From contig NZ_NTMR01000005.1 of NCBI RefSeq assembly GCF_002307495.1, forward strand, positions 124,001 to 188,000: DNA of 64,000 bases. Direction: 5' to 3'. How positions within the stretch are numbered: position 1 is the first letter of the stretch; each line of letters opens with the position of its first letter. A program made the translations under genes and the position numbers. The notes under the pieces are model-generated. The model had not been told where the DNA came from. It saw nothing but the letters and a program-made list of their open reading frames with translations, and did not search any database. Below are positions 16,499 to 25,710 of this stretch, one piece after another. The stretch is from Pseudomonas abyssi (GTDB taxonomy: Bacteria; Pseudomonadota; Gammaproteobacteria; Pseudomonadales; Pseudomonadaceae).

Positions 16499-16521
16499 CA
16501 CGCTTGCCGCTTGCCGCTTGC
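16499..16521. repeat. Triplicated CGCTTGC heptamer at the Tim44-gene 3' end
   Basis: Three exact tandem CGCTTGC units at 16501-16521 (GCAAGCG on the minus strand) lie just beyond the stop of the minus-strand Tim44-domain gene. The stop itself lies in an imperfect hairpin (minus strand TAAGCGTGCC with GGCGCGCTTTA). This is the AAGC family again, in the opposite orientation to the copy after roxR. Confidence 0.7.
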
Positions 16522-16545
16522 CGCTAAAGCGCGCCTGCGGCACGC

Positions 16546-17394
16546 TTAACCGTTCTGCCGAATACCGGTGATGATCCAAGGCTGGTTGTCGCCGTCGGCG
16601 CGTTCCAGTGCCCAGCTTTCGTCGAACCACTGACCGGCATCTTCAGCGCTGTCGCGGTCCAGGCCGCTGAAGCTGACGGTAACCAGGGTGTGGCCGTCGC
16701 CTTGGCTGATGCCGTCGAGCCGGACTTCCAGGTGATCGACAAAACCGTTCTCGGTTGGGGGCTGGTATGCGCGCTCCTGCTGCAACTGGCGCACCAGTTG
16801 AGGCGTCATGTACTCGCTCATGCCGGCGATGTCATTGTCGCGCCAATGGCGCTGCAGGGTGTAGAAGTGCTCCTTGGCGCCACGCAGGAAAACCTCGGCA
16901 TCAAACCAGGCCGGCGTGTCGTATGGCTGGGCCGGCTGCGCACGCGAGGCGCTGGCTGTCGGGGTGAACAGTGGCGAGGCTTCGCGCTGCATGCTCGCGG
17001 GGCCGCCAGCGGACTGCATCTGCGGCTGCGCGCGGCGACTGAACAGCTTGAACAGGACAAAGGCAATCAGGCCCAGCAGCAGGATGTCGAACAGCTGGAT
17101 CCCCTCAAAACCGTCGCCAAACAGCATGGCAGCCAGCAGACCACCGGCGGCGATACCGGCCAGCGGACCCAGCCAGCGACGGGCGCCGGAGTTGGCCGCA
17201 GCGCCCGGTTGTTGCTGGCGTGGTGCCGCCTGCTGATCACGCGGAGCTTGCTGGCGCTGGGCCGGCTGGCTTTGGTGCGTCGGTGAGCTGCCAAAGCTTT
17301 TGCCACCACCCATACGGCGCGCTTCGGCATCAGGAGCGCTGACGGTAATCATCAGCAGCACGGTGAAAAAAGGCAGTAACCAACGCATGTTCAA
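16546..17394 (-). CDS. Tim44-like domain membrane protein
   Basis: A 282-residue protein. A signal peptide or TM segment covers residues 1-25 (MNMRWLLPFFTVLLMITVSA). A Gln/Pro-rich linker (HQSQPAQRQQAPRDQQAAPR) follows, then TM segments around GPLAGIAAGGLLAAMLFGDG and LFDILLLGLIAFVLFKLFSR. The C-terminal domain (about 160-280, PAWFDAEVFLRGAKEHFYTL ... ESWALERADGDNQPWIITGI) is the Tim44-like/TIM44 fold. Bacterial members are poorly characterised. Gln/Pro codon richness in the linker is compositional, not a sign of transfer. Confidence 0.85.
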   Translation of the reverse strand: MNMRWLLPFFTVLLMITVSAPDAEARRMGGGKSFGSSPTHQSQPAQRQQAPRDQQAAPRQQQPGAAANSGARRWLGPLAGIAAGGLLAAMLFGDGFEGIQLFDILLLGLIAFVLFKLFSRRAQPQMQSAGGPASMQREASPLFTPTASASRAQPAQPYDTPAWFDAEVFLRGAKEHFYTLQRHWRDNDIAGMSEYMTPQLVRQLQQERAYQPPTENGFVDHLEVRLDGISQGDGHTLVTVSFSGLDRDSAEDAGQWFDESWALERADGDNQPWIITGIRQNG

Positions 17395-17553
17395 CTCTCC
17401 ATTAGGCGGGACGGCAAGTTTGCCAAAGCGTCACGGGCAATGGCGGGGAATAGTGTGTATGGTTATTTCACAGGCGATGGCGAACCTTGGCGCTCGCACG
17501 CAGGTCGTTTCTCAATCGCCTGATCAGACACTCTGAAAGGTGGGAGAGCATAC

Positions 17554-18582
17554 ATGTTTGCAGCCATGCGGTCAGAGCGAATGGAAGCGCTGCATCTGTT
17601 CAGCGACCCGGCAACCGGGCTGGAAGCGGTGGTCGCCATACACAACACCCGGCTTGGCCCAGCGCTGGGCGGCTGTCGTTACCTGGCCTACAACTCGCTG
17701 GATGACGCTCTGGCCGATGCCATGCGGCTGGCTCGCGGCATGAGCTACAAGGCCGCGTTGGCCGGCCTGGAGCAGGGCGGCGGCAAGGCGGTGATTCTGC
17801 GCCAACCCCACATAGCTGACCGTGCGGCGTTGTTCGAGGCCTTTGGCCGCTGCATCGAATCGCTGCGCGGCGGCTACATCACGGCGGTCGACAGTGGCAC
17901 CAGTAGCGCCGACATGGACTGCATTGCCCAGCACACCGGGCACGTGACCAGTACGACCCATGCCGGCGATCCATCTCCACACACCGCGCTGGGCGTTCTG
18001 GCCGGCATGCGCTCGGCGGTCCGCGCGCGCCTGGGTCAGGGCTCGCTGGCCGACGTACGGGTGGTGGTGCAGGGGCTCGGCAATGTCGGTTATGCCCTGG
18101 CGCAGTTGCTGCAAGCCGAAGGCGCCGAGCTGCTGGTCGCCGATCTGGATCAGGGCAAGGTGCGGCTGGCGGCAGAGGAGTTGGGCGCCCAGCCGCTGGC
18201 GCCGGACGCGGTCTACGAAACGCCGTGCGATCTGTTCGCGCCCTGCGGGCTGGGCGGCGCGATCAGTCAGCGCAGTGCGGCTCTTTTGCGCTGTGCGGTG
18301 ATTGCCGGCGCGGCCAACAACCAGCTGGTGGAGCCGGAGTTGGCCGAGCAACTGGTCGCTCGCGATATCCTGTACACCCCTGACTATGTGATTAATGCTG
18401 GCGGCTTGCTGCACGTGGCGCTGACGCATCGTGGGGTCGACGCCGGCGAGATCGCCGCCCGGGTCAAGGGCATTGGCGCACGACTGGACTCGATCTTTGC
18501 CGAGAGTCGGGCTGAGGGACGCTCGCCTGCCGAGGTGGCAGATCGTCAGGCTGAGCAGGTGCTGTTCGCCGACGCGACCTGA
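17554..18582 (+). CDS. Leucine/valine-type amino-acid dehydrogenase (Glu/Leu/Phe/Val family)
   Basis: A 342-residue NAD-dependent enzyme expected to deaminate a branched-chain amino acid oxidatively to the 2-oxo acid. The dimerisation/active-site block has GLGPALGGCRY as RLGPALGGCRYLAYNSLDDA, then MSYKAALAGLEQGGGKAVI with the catalytic lysine. The Rossmann motif is VVVQGLGNVGYALAQLL, and NAD-site residues follow in CDLFAPCGLGG and IAGAANNQL. Leucine versus other branched or aromatic substrates cannot be decided by eye. The gene ends directly against a convergent SDR gene (stops at 18582/18583). Confidence 0.88.
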   Translation: MFAAMRSERMEALHLFSDPATGLEAVVAIHNTRLGPALGGCRYLAYNSLDDALADAMRLARGMSYKAALAGLEQGGGKAVILRQPHIADRAALFEAFGRCIESLRGGYITAVDSGTSSADMDCIAQHTGHVTSTTHAGDPSPHTALGVLAGMRSAVRARLGQGSLADVRVVVQGLGNVGYALAQLLQAEGAELLVADLDQGKVRLAAEELGAQPLAPDAVYETPCDLFAPCGLGGAISQRSAALLRCAVIAGAANNQLVEPELAEQLVARDILYTPDYVINAGGLLHVALTHRGVDAGEIAARVKGIGARLDSIFAESRAEGRSPAEVADRQAEQVLFADAT

Positions 18583-19401
18583 CTACTCCAGTTTGAAGCG
18601 TTTGCGCAGGCGCTTGTCGAGGATCGAGGTCGGCAGCCAGCGCTTGAGGCGCACCATGCTGCGCGCGCCTGAGCCGATCAGCGCATTTTCCGGACGTACC
18701 GGGTTGCGGATATAGCCGAGCAGTTCGTTGGCGAAGTCGCTGGCACTGGTCGAGCGTGCGTTTTGCGAGGCCTTGGCGCGTGCCTGCACCGCCTTTTCCC
18801 AGGGTTTGAACCAGGAGGTCTCTGCCATGGTGATGGCGGCGGTGGCGTTGTTGCCGAAATCCGAAGCAATCGCCCCCGGCATGACGTTCAGTACCTGAAT
18901 GCCGAAGGGATGCAGCTCCAGGCGCAGGGCGTCGGAGATGGCGTGCAGAGCCGCTTTGGATGCGCAGTAGACGCCGGAGAAGGGGGTTGTGGTAACGCCA
19001 GAGACGCTGCCGATGTTGACGATCAGACCCTTGGCGGTGCGCAGTAGATCGGCGCTGTCGCGCACCAATTGCAGTGGCGCAAAGACGTTGGTGTCGAATT
19101 GCTTCAGCAGGGTGTCGCGGTCAGCGTCGAGAATCGGCCCCATTGCGCCGTAGCCGGCGTTGTTGACCAGCAGGTCCAGACGGCCGGCTTGCGTGCGGAT
19201 TTGCTCGATGCACTGCCGGCGTTGCTCCGGGTCGTTGACATCCAGAGCAATGGCGATGGCGCCCTTGTCGGTCAGCGGGGTCAGGGTCTCGGTACGGCGC
19301 GCTGCAGCAAATACCTGATAGTCGGCCGCAAGGCAGGCCAGTGCCAATGCCTGGCCGATACCGGACGAGCAGCCGGTAATCAGGGCGACGGGCTGGGTCA
19401 T
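18583..19401 (-). CDS. SDR family oxidoreductase
   Basis: A 272-residue short-chain dehydrogenase. It has the cofactor motif ALITGCSSGIGQALALACLA, NNAGYG at about residues 78-83, catalytic Ser in NIGSVSG and the Y-x3-K pair in YCASKAALHAIS. The TGCSSGIG start and the C-terminal extension (KRWLPTSILDKRLRKRFKLE) are like classical SDRs acting on fatty alcohols or sterol-like substrates; the true substrate is unknown. The start is ATG 19401, with an AGGAGAA ribosome-binding site. It begins 10 nt after the end of the small membrane protein gene upstream, suggesting an operon. Confidence 0.9.
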   Translation of the reverse strand: MTQPVALITGCSSGIGQALALACLAADYQVFAAARRTETLTPLTDKGAIAIALDVNDPEQRRQCIEQIRTQAGRLDLLVNNAGYGAMGPILDADRDTLLKQFDTNVFAPLQLVRDSADLLRTAKGLIVNIGSVSGVTTTPFSGVYCASKAALHAISDALRLELHPFGIQVLNVMPGAIASDFGNNATAAITMAETSWFKPWEKAVQARAKASQNARSTSASDFANELLGYIRNPVRPENALIGSGARSMVRLKRWLPTSILDKRLRKRFKLE

Positions 19402-19411
19402 GCTTTTCTCC

Positions 19412-19882
19412 TTATTGTTCTTTGATAAAGTCCGCGCGTACCGTGTCGGCCCGGTATTCCAGCTCGCTCTCACGGTAGCCGCTGCGTAGGCGCGGCAGGC
19501 TGTAGCACACCTGGGTATCAGCGCCCGGTTGCAGATCGATGCCCAGGTTGAAACGTTGGTCGCTGGCGGCCACATCGACCAGATTCGAGTTGTACCCGGG
19601 CTGGTTTGCCCACAGCTGCCAGCTGATATTGCGCGCCGTCCGGTCGCCGTGATTGCGGATGCTGACAAACAACGGCTGACCGAACGGGCAGCTCTCTGGC
19701 TGGTATTGCAGTTCGAACGCCAGCTTGTCGATACGTTGGCCCTGCTGCCATTGCAGGACGCCCATGACCGCTGCGAGCAGCAGGCCGAGAGCGGCGACGA
19801 TACCGCTGACCGGCAGCATCACGCGGGGGAAGCGCAGCAGCAGTACCAGCCAGATTAGAAACAGTGCAATGCCGTAGGGCAT
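19412..19882 (-). CDS. Uncharacterised membrane-anchored protein
   Basis: A 156-residue protein with two N-terminal hydrophobic segments (MPYGIALFLIWLVLLLRF and LPVSGIVAALGLLLAAVMGV), then a soluble domain of about 110 residues (FELQYQPESCPFGQPLFVSI, DLQPGADTQVCYSLPRLRSG). The domain has a beta-rich pattern and two conserved-looking cysteines. I do not recognise the family. The start is ATG 19882; the longer ORF upstream reads through non-coding sequence. It is 10 nt upstream of the SDR gene on the same strand. Confidence 0.7.
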   Translation of the reverse strand: MPYGIALFLIWLVLLLRFPRVMLPVSGIVAALGLLLAAVMGVLQWQQGQRIDKLAFELQYQPESCPFGQPLFVSIRNHGDRTARNISWQLWANQPGYNSNLVDVAASDQRFNLGIDLQPGADTQVCYSLPRLRSGYRESELEYRADTVRADFIKEQ

Positions 19883-20019
19883 GATGGGGTCCTCGTTGAA
19901 GCAGTTTGCCGCGTCGGGCAGGGAGGCCGTATGCCGGCAAGTGCATGATGAGCCGCTGGCAGTGTACGACGTGTCAGGGCGCAAGTGGCACCTGTATCAC
20001 TGTCCCGGTGCTCAGCCTA

Positions 20020-20817
20020 TCAAATCTGGTCTGCTGCACAGGGCCATTGAAACAGCTCGCAACTGTTCTGCCAGCAGCGTGCACTGAACTGATTGAGCGG
20101 CTCGGCGCGCAGCTCGGCCAGCGCCGCGGCAATAGCCGGCAGCAGGGTTGGGCTGTTGCGCTGATGGGCGTGGAAGGTCGGCGCCATATCCGGACTGTCG
20201 GTCTCGAGCACGATTTGCTCGGCGGGCAGGGCCGCGACGGTCTTGCGCAGGCGGTGTGCCTGCGGCCAGGTAGCGGCGCCTCCCAACCCCAGCTTGAAGC
20301 CGAGCTTGCGGTATTCGCTGGCCTCTTCCGGGCTGCCGCTGAAGGCGTGAATGACGCCGCCTCGGGCCGGGCGATAGCGCTTGAGCGTGGCGATGACGTC
20401 AGCGTGGGCCTTGCGGACATGCAGCAGGCTGGGTAGCTTGCAGTCGACCGCCAATTGCAGCTGTGCCTCGAATAGCTGCTTTTGAGCGGCGCGGTCGGCA
20501 CGCTTGTCCCAGTAATCCAGGCCGTACTCGCCGACAGCACAGCACTGCGCTGCGCTCAGGCGCTCAGCCAGGTTTTGCTGCAGCGCCGCAATATGCTCCG
20601 GCTGATGGTCGGCCATAAACATCGGGTGCAGACCAAAGGCAGCGAACAGGTTGTCGTGCTGCTGACAGAGTCTCCAGACCCCCTCCCAGTTGCTGCGAGT
20701 AACGCCCAGCACCACCAGCCGTTCGACACCCAGGCGCGCGCAGTCGCTCAACACCTGATCGCGATCAGGATCAAAGGCAGCGAAGTCGAGATGGGTGTGG
20801 GTGTCGATGTAGGGCAT
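20020..20817 (-). CDS. TatD family metal-dependent hydrolase
   Basis: A 265-residue TIM-barrel hydrolase/nuclease. The metal ligands are visible as YIDTHTHLDF (H-x-H), Glu in CAVGEYGLDYW, His in LPSLLHVRKAHADV and IHAFSG, and Asp in IVLETDSPDM. TatD proteins are Mg-dependent 3'-5' exonucleases/DNases acting in DNA repair. This one is a TatD paralogue of the shorter YjjV type, given its length. The start ATG at 20817 abuts a repeat-rich intergenic region. Confidence 0.88.
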   Translation of the reverse strand: MPYIDTHTHLDFAAFDPDRDQVLSDCARLGVERLVVLGVTRSNWEGVWRLCQQHDNLFAAFGLHPMFMADHQPEHIAALQQNLAERLSAAQCCAVGEYGLDYWDKRADRAAQKQLFEAQLQLAVDCKLPSLLHVRKAHADVIATLKRYRPARGGVIHAFSGSPEEASEYRKLGFKLGLGGAATWPQAHRLRKTVAALPAEQIVLETDSPDMAPTFHAHQRNSPTLLPAIAAALAELRAEPLNQFSARCWQNSCELFQWPCAADQI

Positions 20818-20837
20818 GGGGGGACGCTACGCCTACG

Positions 20838-20942
20838 CGTAGCGAGCTGCAAGCCGGAAGCCGCTGCGCGGCGCAGCCGCAAGCCACAAGCCGCAAGCTA
20901 CAAGCGAAAAGCGAAAAGCGAAAAGCGAAAAGCGAAAAGCGA
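20838..20942. repeat. AAGC repeat cluster with (GCGAAAA)5 tandem array
   Basis: A dense run of AAGC-type units (GAGCTGCAAGCCGGAAGCCG ... GCCGCAAGCCACAAGCCGCA) leads into five exact tandem GCGAAAA heptamers at 20904-20938 and a truncated sixth. A short inverted repeat, CGCTACG/CGTAGCG, precedes it near 20824-20842. It lies between tatD and prfC, farther downstream of prfC than that gene's own AAGC block and terminator. Confidence 0.75.
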
Positions 20943-21015
20943 GGATAGGCTGTGGGCCTTGCGGGAGTGCGGAGGGGGGTATAGCGGTCGTGTGCAGCTG
21001 CAGTGCCCTCAAACT

Positions 21016-21042
21016 ACCCGCGCAGCTGGTGACCGCGCGGGT
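21016..21042 (-). terminator. Terminator downstream of prfC
   Basis: An 8-bp stem ACCCGCGC (21016-21023) / GCGCGGGT (21035-21042). On the minus strand it reads AAAACCCGCGC ... GCGCGGGTAGTTTG, matching the yrfG and roxR terminators. It follows the prfC AAGC repeats. Confidence 0.75.
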
Positions 21043-21045
21043 TTT

Positions 21046-21113
21046 GCTTGTAGCTTGCCGCTTGAGGCTTGCAGCTGAGCACCACTGAGCCGCTGCGCGG
21101 CTCAGTGGTGCTC
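21046..21113 (-). repeat. Stop-codon hairpin and AAGC repeats at the prfC 3' end
   Basis: A perfect 17-bp inverted repeat, 21077-21093 with 21097-21113 around a 3-nt loop, overlaps the last three sense codons and the stop of prfC (21102-21104). Beyond it on the minus strand come AGCTGCAAGCCTCAAGCGGC and AAGCTACAAGC, then the terminator. The order is as at yrfG, roxR and speC, and this is the strongest hairpin of the set. Confidence 0.8.
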
Positions 21114-22688
21114 TCGCGTCGCGCGGAAGTTGATTTCCGGCCAGCGTTCTTCGGTCAGGCTGAGGTTGACGCGGGTGGGTGCCAGGTAGGTGAGGTGGCC
21201 ACCGCCGTCAACCGCCAAGTTGTCATTGGCTTTGTTGCTGAACTCGTCCAATTTCTTGCGATCACTGGAATCGACCCAGCGCGCTGACCAGACGTTGACC
21301 GGCTCGTAAATGCACTCGACCTTGTATTCCTGCTTCAGGCGCTCGGCCACGACGTCAAACTGCAGCACACCGACCGCGCCGAGGATGATGTCGTTGTTGC
21401 GCTCGGGGAAGAACACCTGGGTGGCGCCTTCTTCGGCCAGTTCCTGCAGGCCCTGGCGTAGCTGCTTGGATTTCAGCGGGTCTTTCAGGCGCACGCGGCG
21501 GAACAGTTCCGGGGCAAAGTGCGGGATGCCGGTAAAACCGATCTTCTCGCCTTCGGTGAAGGTGTCGCCGATCTGGATGGTGCCGTGGTTGTGCAGACCG
21601 ATGATATCGCCGGCCCAGGCTTCTTCCAGATGCTCGCGCTCGGCGGCGAAGAAGGTCAGCGCGTCGGCGATGCGTACTTCCTTGCCGGTGCGCACGTGGT
21701 GCAGCTTCATGCCCTTCTCGTAGCGGCCGGAGCAGATGCGCACGAAGGCGATGCGGTCGCGGTGCTTGGGGTCCATGTTCGCCTGAATCTTGAATACGAA
21801 ACCGGTGAACGGCGCTTCGGTTGGCTGCACCTCGCGCTCATGGCTGGCGCGCGGCTGCGGGCGCGGGGCCCAGTCGACGATAGCGTCCAGCACCTGATCG
21901 ACACCGAAGTTGCCCAGCGCGGTGCCAAAGAACACCGGCGTCATTTCACCCTTGATGAAGGCGTCCTGATCGAATTCGTGGCAGGCGCCCTGCACCAGTT
22001 CCAGCTCTTCGACAAAGTTGTCGTACAGATCGCCCAGGTGCGCGCGGGCCTCATCCGAGTCCAGGCCGTCGATCACCTGCTGCTCGGTGCGTTCGTGGCC
22101 GTGGCCCGGCACGTAGACGATGATCTTGTCGTCAGCCAGGTGGTAGACGCCCTTGAAGTCGCGGTAGCAGCCAATCGGCCAGGTGATCGGCGCGGCCTTG
22201 ATGTTCAGTACCGCTTCGATCTCGTCGAGCAGCTCGATCGGGTCGCGGATGTCGCGGTCGAGTTTGTTGACGAAGCTGACGATCGGCGTGTCGCGCAGGC
22301 GGCAGACGTCCATCAGCGCAATGGTACGTGGCTCGACACCTTTACCGCCGTCGAGCACCATCAGCGCCGAATCCACCGCGGTCAGGGTGCGGTAGGTGTC
22401 TTCGGAGAAGTCTTCGTGACCGGGGGTGTCCAGCAGGTTGACCATCGCATCGCGATAGGGGAACTGCATCACCGAGGTGGTCACCGAAATGCCCCGCTCC
22501 TTTTCCATCGCCATCCAGTCGGAGGTGGCGTGGCGGTCGGATTTGCGCGATTTGACCGTACCGGCCACGCTGATCGCCTGGCCCATAAGCAGCAAGCGTT
22601 CGGTGATGGTGGTCTTACCCGCATCCGGGTGGGAGATGATGGCGAAGGTGCGCCGCTTGGCGACTTCTTTTTCGATGGCGTTGGACAT
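21102..22688 (-). CDS. prfC: Peptide chain release factor 3
   Basis: A 528-residue translational GTPase that recycles RF1/RF2 from the ribosome. The G1 motif is [16 protein letters not shown], switch-I region [21 protein letters not shown]3 [14 protein letters not shown]4 [11 protein letters not shown]3-specific C-terminal blocks follow ([60 protein letters not shown]). The start ATG 22688 ([20 protein letters not shown]) is preferred over an extension of 13 codons. Its 3' end lies inside a 17-bp palindrome. Confidence 0.97.
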   Translation of the reverse strand: MSNAIEKEVAKRRTFAIISHPDAGKTTITERLLLMGQAISVAGTVKSRKSDRHATSDWMAMEKERGISVTTSVMQFPYRDAMVNLLDTPGHEDFSEDTYRTLTAVDSALMVLDGGKGVEPRTIALMDVCRLRDTPIVSFVNKLDRDIRDPIELLDEIEAVLNIKAAPITWPIGCYRDFKGVYHLADDKIIVYVPGHGHERTEQQVIDGLDSDEARAHLGDLYDNFVEELELVQGACHEFDQDAFIKGEMTPVFFGTALGNFGVDQVLDAIVDWAPRPQPRASHEREVQPTEAPFTGFVFKIQANMDPKHRDRIAFVRICSGRYEKGMKLHHVRTGKEVRIADALTFFAAEREHLEEAWAGDIIGLHNHGTIQIGDTFTEGEKIGFTGIPHFAPELFRRVRLKDPLKSKQLRQGLQELAEEGATQVFFPERNNDIILGAVGVLQFDVVAERLKQEYKVECIYEPVNVWSARWVDSSDRKKLDEFSNKANDNLAVDGGGHLTYLAPTRVNLSLTEERWPEINFRATREHH

Positions 22689-22802
22689 GTCGGCTACTGG
22701 GCAGTTGGCGGGGCGCGATGGTGGCACGCTTAAGCGTGCTGCGGCCCGGCAAGAAAATTGGCTGCGTATTGTCGCCGATCAACCGGGGGATGACAAAGGG
22801 AA

Positions 22803-22828
22803 AAGCCGGCGGGCGGGCCCGCCGGCTT
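22803..22828 (-). terminator. Terminator after the large lipoprotein gene
   Basis: A perfect 11-bp G+C stem AAGCCGGCGGG (22803-22813) / CCCGCCGGCTT (22818-22828), loop CGGG. On the minus strand it is followed by TTCCC after CTT. It lies 51 nt beyond the stop of the minus-strand lipoprotein gene. Confidence 0.85.
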
Positions 22829-22878
22829 GAGGGTCTGTTGCCTTCTCGTTCAGCCGCCTGCCGGCAGCTGTTCAGGGG

Positions 22879-24777
22879 TTACTGGAAAGCCTCGCAATTG
22901 GCGGTGGCGATTTGCGTCGGGTCGGTACTGGCCTGATCGCGGATGATACCGCCGTTGAACTGCTGCAGCTCCACCTCGCCGTCGTCGCGCAACAGGATCT
23001 GCAAACGCTCCATGGCCGCGCGCTCACCGTTGCTTTCGGCTGCGTAGTAGGCGTTGCGCAGGCTGAAGGTTTCCGTACCTTTCTGGCCGTTGCTGATACC
23101 GGGTGTGGTGACGCCCTTGGGATTGAGGTCATAACGCCACGGGTCGGCGATGCTGCCGTCGCCCTCGATCAGCAGGTCAACTTCTTCGCAGAGGGTAAAG
23201 CCTGATTGCAACGTGCTGTCGACAAACCCGGTCAGGGTGATCGGGCTGCGCGCCTGCAGGGTCTGGAACAGGGTGGTGATTTGCGGTGCCAGCGGGCGCT
23301 CTTCCAGGTCCATGTAGCTGTTGCTGTAGGCGCCGGAGCCGATGCGCGTAGTGATTGCAATGCGCCAGGCGACCGGGCTGCTGCGCTGCGGGTCCAGCGT
23401 GATGGTCAGGGTATGGGTCACATCCTCGCTGGGCTTGACGGTGAGCTGGTATACCGGCGTGTTCTGGTAGGGCGAGGTGCTGCCGTTCCAGAAGTTGAAG
23501 GTGGGGTCGCTCGGGTCAAAGGTGAAGTCTTCGATGCTGACGACGCCGTTGTTCTGCACCAGCACCTGGGCCTGATCGCCCAGCGTCAGTGCAGTGTCTT
23601 CAAAACGGGCGCTGCGGTTGACGAAGGTCGGGGTGTAGGTGCCAGCCAGCGCGCCAACAGCGGTGGCGGCGGGGTTGGCCGGTTGCTCTACGCGCAGCTG
23701 GCCGAGGAAGGCCGGGATGTTGAATGGCCCGCTGGTATTGCTCAGATCACCCACGTTGATCTCGTTGAAATGCCCCACCTCGTTGTCGCTCAGGGCATAG
23801 TCGATGTTGCCGTCCTGCCAGATGATTTCCGGCAGATGCGGGCTGTCACCAAGAATGCGGTGGATGGGGTTGGTCAGGGTCTTGCCGTTGATGGTCAGGC
23901 TGTTGTCGGGACCCAGCACCACGCTGACGGCCTGATCTTCGCTGAAGGCGCAGACGCTGCCGCAGCCGGCCCCGCTGCCTTGCTTGAAGACCAGATCGAG
24001 ACTGCCGACCAGCGCACTGTTCAGGGTGGCCGGCACGCTGCCGCCGCCATTTTGCGAACCGGGCGCTGCCGGCAGGCTGGCGCCGCCGAGCAGAGAGCTG
24101 ACCAGTGTGTTGTAGTCGGTCAGGTTCGGGTTGTCGCTGATCGCCTGGGCCAGCGCTTCAAGCAACTGATCGTAGGGATCGCTGTTCGGGTCCGGGGTGA
24201 ACGCGGTGCTGAACGGTGCCGTGGAGCCGGCGCTCCAGCTGGCTGGCAGCGTGTAGCCGGCAGCTTCCAGCAGCGTGCGCAGGGTATCGGCGGCGGCGCT
24301 GAGCTGAGCGCCCAGGGTTGCCAGGTCGGCGCTGCCGTCATCGGGGGCGCTGAACCAGTCTGTCAGGGTCTGCCCCGACAGGTCGTTGACCTGCAGCGCC
24401 AGCGCCAGGTCGGTGAGCGGGGTGATGTTGACGTTGCCGCTGGCGGTGGCCAGGCTGTAGAGCGTCACGCTGGGGGTGCCGCCGTTGATGCGCAGGGCAC
24501 AGGGCAACGCCTGTGCATTGCTGATCTCGCCGCTCCAGCTGCCGTCGGTATCGGTGGTTACGGTGTCGGTGAACCCCGACCCGTCGGCGCAGACGGCGGT
24601 CACCGTGCCGCTGGCAATGGGCGCGCCGGTGGCTGCCGTGCCGCTGACGGTGGTACCTGCTGCGGCGCTGCCGCCATCACTGCCACCTCCACCACCGCCG
24701 CCAAGACAGGCACTCAACAGCGCGGCGCCAAGCAGGGTGCCCGGCAGTTTCAGGTAACTCCATGGATGATTGATCAT
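22879..24777 (-). CDS. Large secreted lipoprotein of unknown function
   Basis: A 632-residue lipoprotein. The signal peptide MINHPWSYLKLPGTLLGAAL ends with lipobox LLSAC, giving a lipidated Cys at about residue 24, followed by a GGGGGGGSDGG linker. Residues about 40-125 resemble a carboxypeptidase-regulatory-like beta domain (SGTAATGAPIASGTVTAVCA). The remainder is beta-rich, Thr/Asp-rich and has few lysines, as in surface or periplasmic proteins. The start is ATG 24777, with AGGGAG seven bases upstream; longer frames run into the divergent regulator. Function is not recognised. Confidence 0.75.
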   Translation of the reverse strand: MINHPWSYLKLPGTLLGAALLSACLGGGGGGGSDGGSAAAGTTVSGTAATGAPIASGTVTAVCADGSGFTDTVTTDTDGSWSGEISNAQALPCALRINGGTPSVTLYSLATASGNVNITPLTDLALALQVNDLSGQTLTDWFSAPDDGSADLATLGAQLSAAADTLRTLLEAAGYTLPASWSAGSTAPFSTAFTPDPNSDPYDQLLEALAQAISDNPNLTDYNTLVSSLLGGASLPAAPGSQNGGGSVPATLNSALVGSLDLVFKQGSGAGCGSVCAFSEDQAVSVVLGPDNSLTINGKTLTNPIHRILGDSPHLPEIIWQDGNIDYALSDNEVGHFNEINVGDLSNTSGPFNIPAFLGQLRVEQPANPAATAVGALAGTYTPTFVNRSARFEDTALTLGDQAQVLVQNNGVVSIEDFTFDPSDPTFNFWNGSTSPYQNTPVYQLTVKPSEDVTHTLTITLDPQRSSPVAWRIAITTRIGSGAYSNSYMDLEERPLAPQITTLFQTLQARSPITLTGFVDSTLQSGFTLCEEVDLLIEGDGSIADPWRYDLNPKGVTTPGISNGQKGTETFSLRNAYYAAESNGERAAMERLQILLRDDGEVELQQFNGGIIRDQASTDPTQIATANCEAFQ

Positions 24778-24882
24778 GTCCCACTCCCTTTTCATGTACT
24801 TGTTCCGGTAGGCTAGCCATGGGCCTGCGCACCGGGCAGCCCGTAAACAGGGGGGGGAGGTGCGAACGCGAAGCGAGGGGTT

Positions 24883-25710
24883 ATGGGCGACGATTTTGGC
24901 GACAACCTGCGGCTGCTGTGCAGCTACTACAAGTCCACTGCCGAGGTGTGTCGACGGCTGGGTATCAATCGACCGCAGTTCAATCGCTACCTGAACGGCG
25001 TCAATCGCCCCTCCGACAGCACCATGCGCCGGCTGTGCGACTTCTTTGGCGTTGAAGTACACGAGATACTGCTGCCGCATGGGCAGTTCCAGCGACTGAT
25101 TCAGGTTCGTCCGCAGCCGGGAGAGCGACCAGCGCTGGCGACGCTACAGCCGGCTTCGCTTGAGCAGGACTACCTGGAGCGGCTAAACCGGGTCGGCCAA
25201 CACGGTCTCGACAAGTATCTGGGTTACTACTTCGAGTATTACCTGTCGATGGCCTATCCAGGCAGCATTCTGCGCACCCTGGTATGCCTGGAAGAGCACG
25301 ACGGCAAGACCTATTACCAGCGTACCGAGCGCATTCGCGAGCGGACGGGCAGCAAACCGTTTCACGGTGTTTACCGGGGCATGGTGCAGTTCCTGTCGGA
25401 CCGTATCTTTCTCTCCGACTACGAAACCCTGACCAACTTCGAGATGACCCAGACGGTACTCTATCCCTCGTTCCGCAACCGGGTGGATCGCCTGACCGGT
25501 CTGCGCATCGGCGTATCCGGCAGTGGCGAGCGGGTGCCGTGCTGTACACGGGTGCTGTACGAGTACCTCGGGCGTGAGGTGGATCGGCAGCGGGTGCTGG
25601 CGCTGTGCGGGCTGTACGCCTGTGATGATCCGGCGCTGGACGCGGATATCCGCGCGGCGATCCGCAACGACATTGGCCCGGGAGAGTGGCACTTCCGGGC
25701 ACGGTTTTAG
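24883..25710 (+). CDS. XRE-type transcriptional regulator
   Basis: A 275-residue protein with an N-terminal HTH (residues about 8-60: NLRLLCSYYKSTAEVCRRLG, INRPQFNRYLNGVNRPSDST, MRRLCDFFGVEVHEILLP). A 200-residue C-terminal sensory domain rich in Tyr/Arg follows and matches no family I can name. It is divergent from the lipoprotein gene, 105 nt away, and may regulate it. The 3' end overlaps the ansA stop codon by four bases in convergent orientation. Confidence 0.82.
   Translation: MGDDFGDNLRLLCSYYKSTAEVCRRLGINRPQFNRYLNGVNRPSDSTMRRLCDFFGVEVHEILLPHGQFQRLIQVRPQPGERPALATLQPASLEQDYLERLNRVGQHGLDKYLGYYFEYYLSMAYPGSILRTLVCLEEHDGKTYYQRTERIRERTGSKPFHGVYRGMVQFLSDRIFLSDYETLTNFEMTQTVLYPSFRNRVDRLTGLRIGVSGSGERVPCCTRVLYEYLGREVDRQRVLALCGLYACDDPALDADIRAAIRNDIGPGEWHFRARF

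Noticed and set aside
20838-20942. Short regular repeats as a CRISPR array
   Set aside because: Units are 7 bp in direct contact, with no unique spacers and no cas genes.
23206-24816. 536-codon plus-strand frame opposite the lipoprotein gene
   Set aside because: The minus strand has a signal peptide, lipobox, ribosome-binding site and terminator; the plus frame has none.
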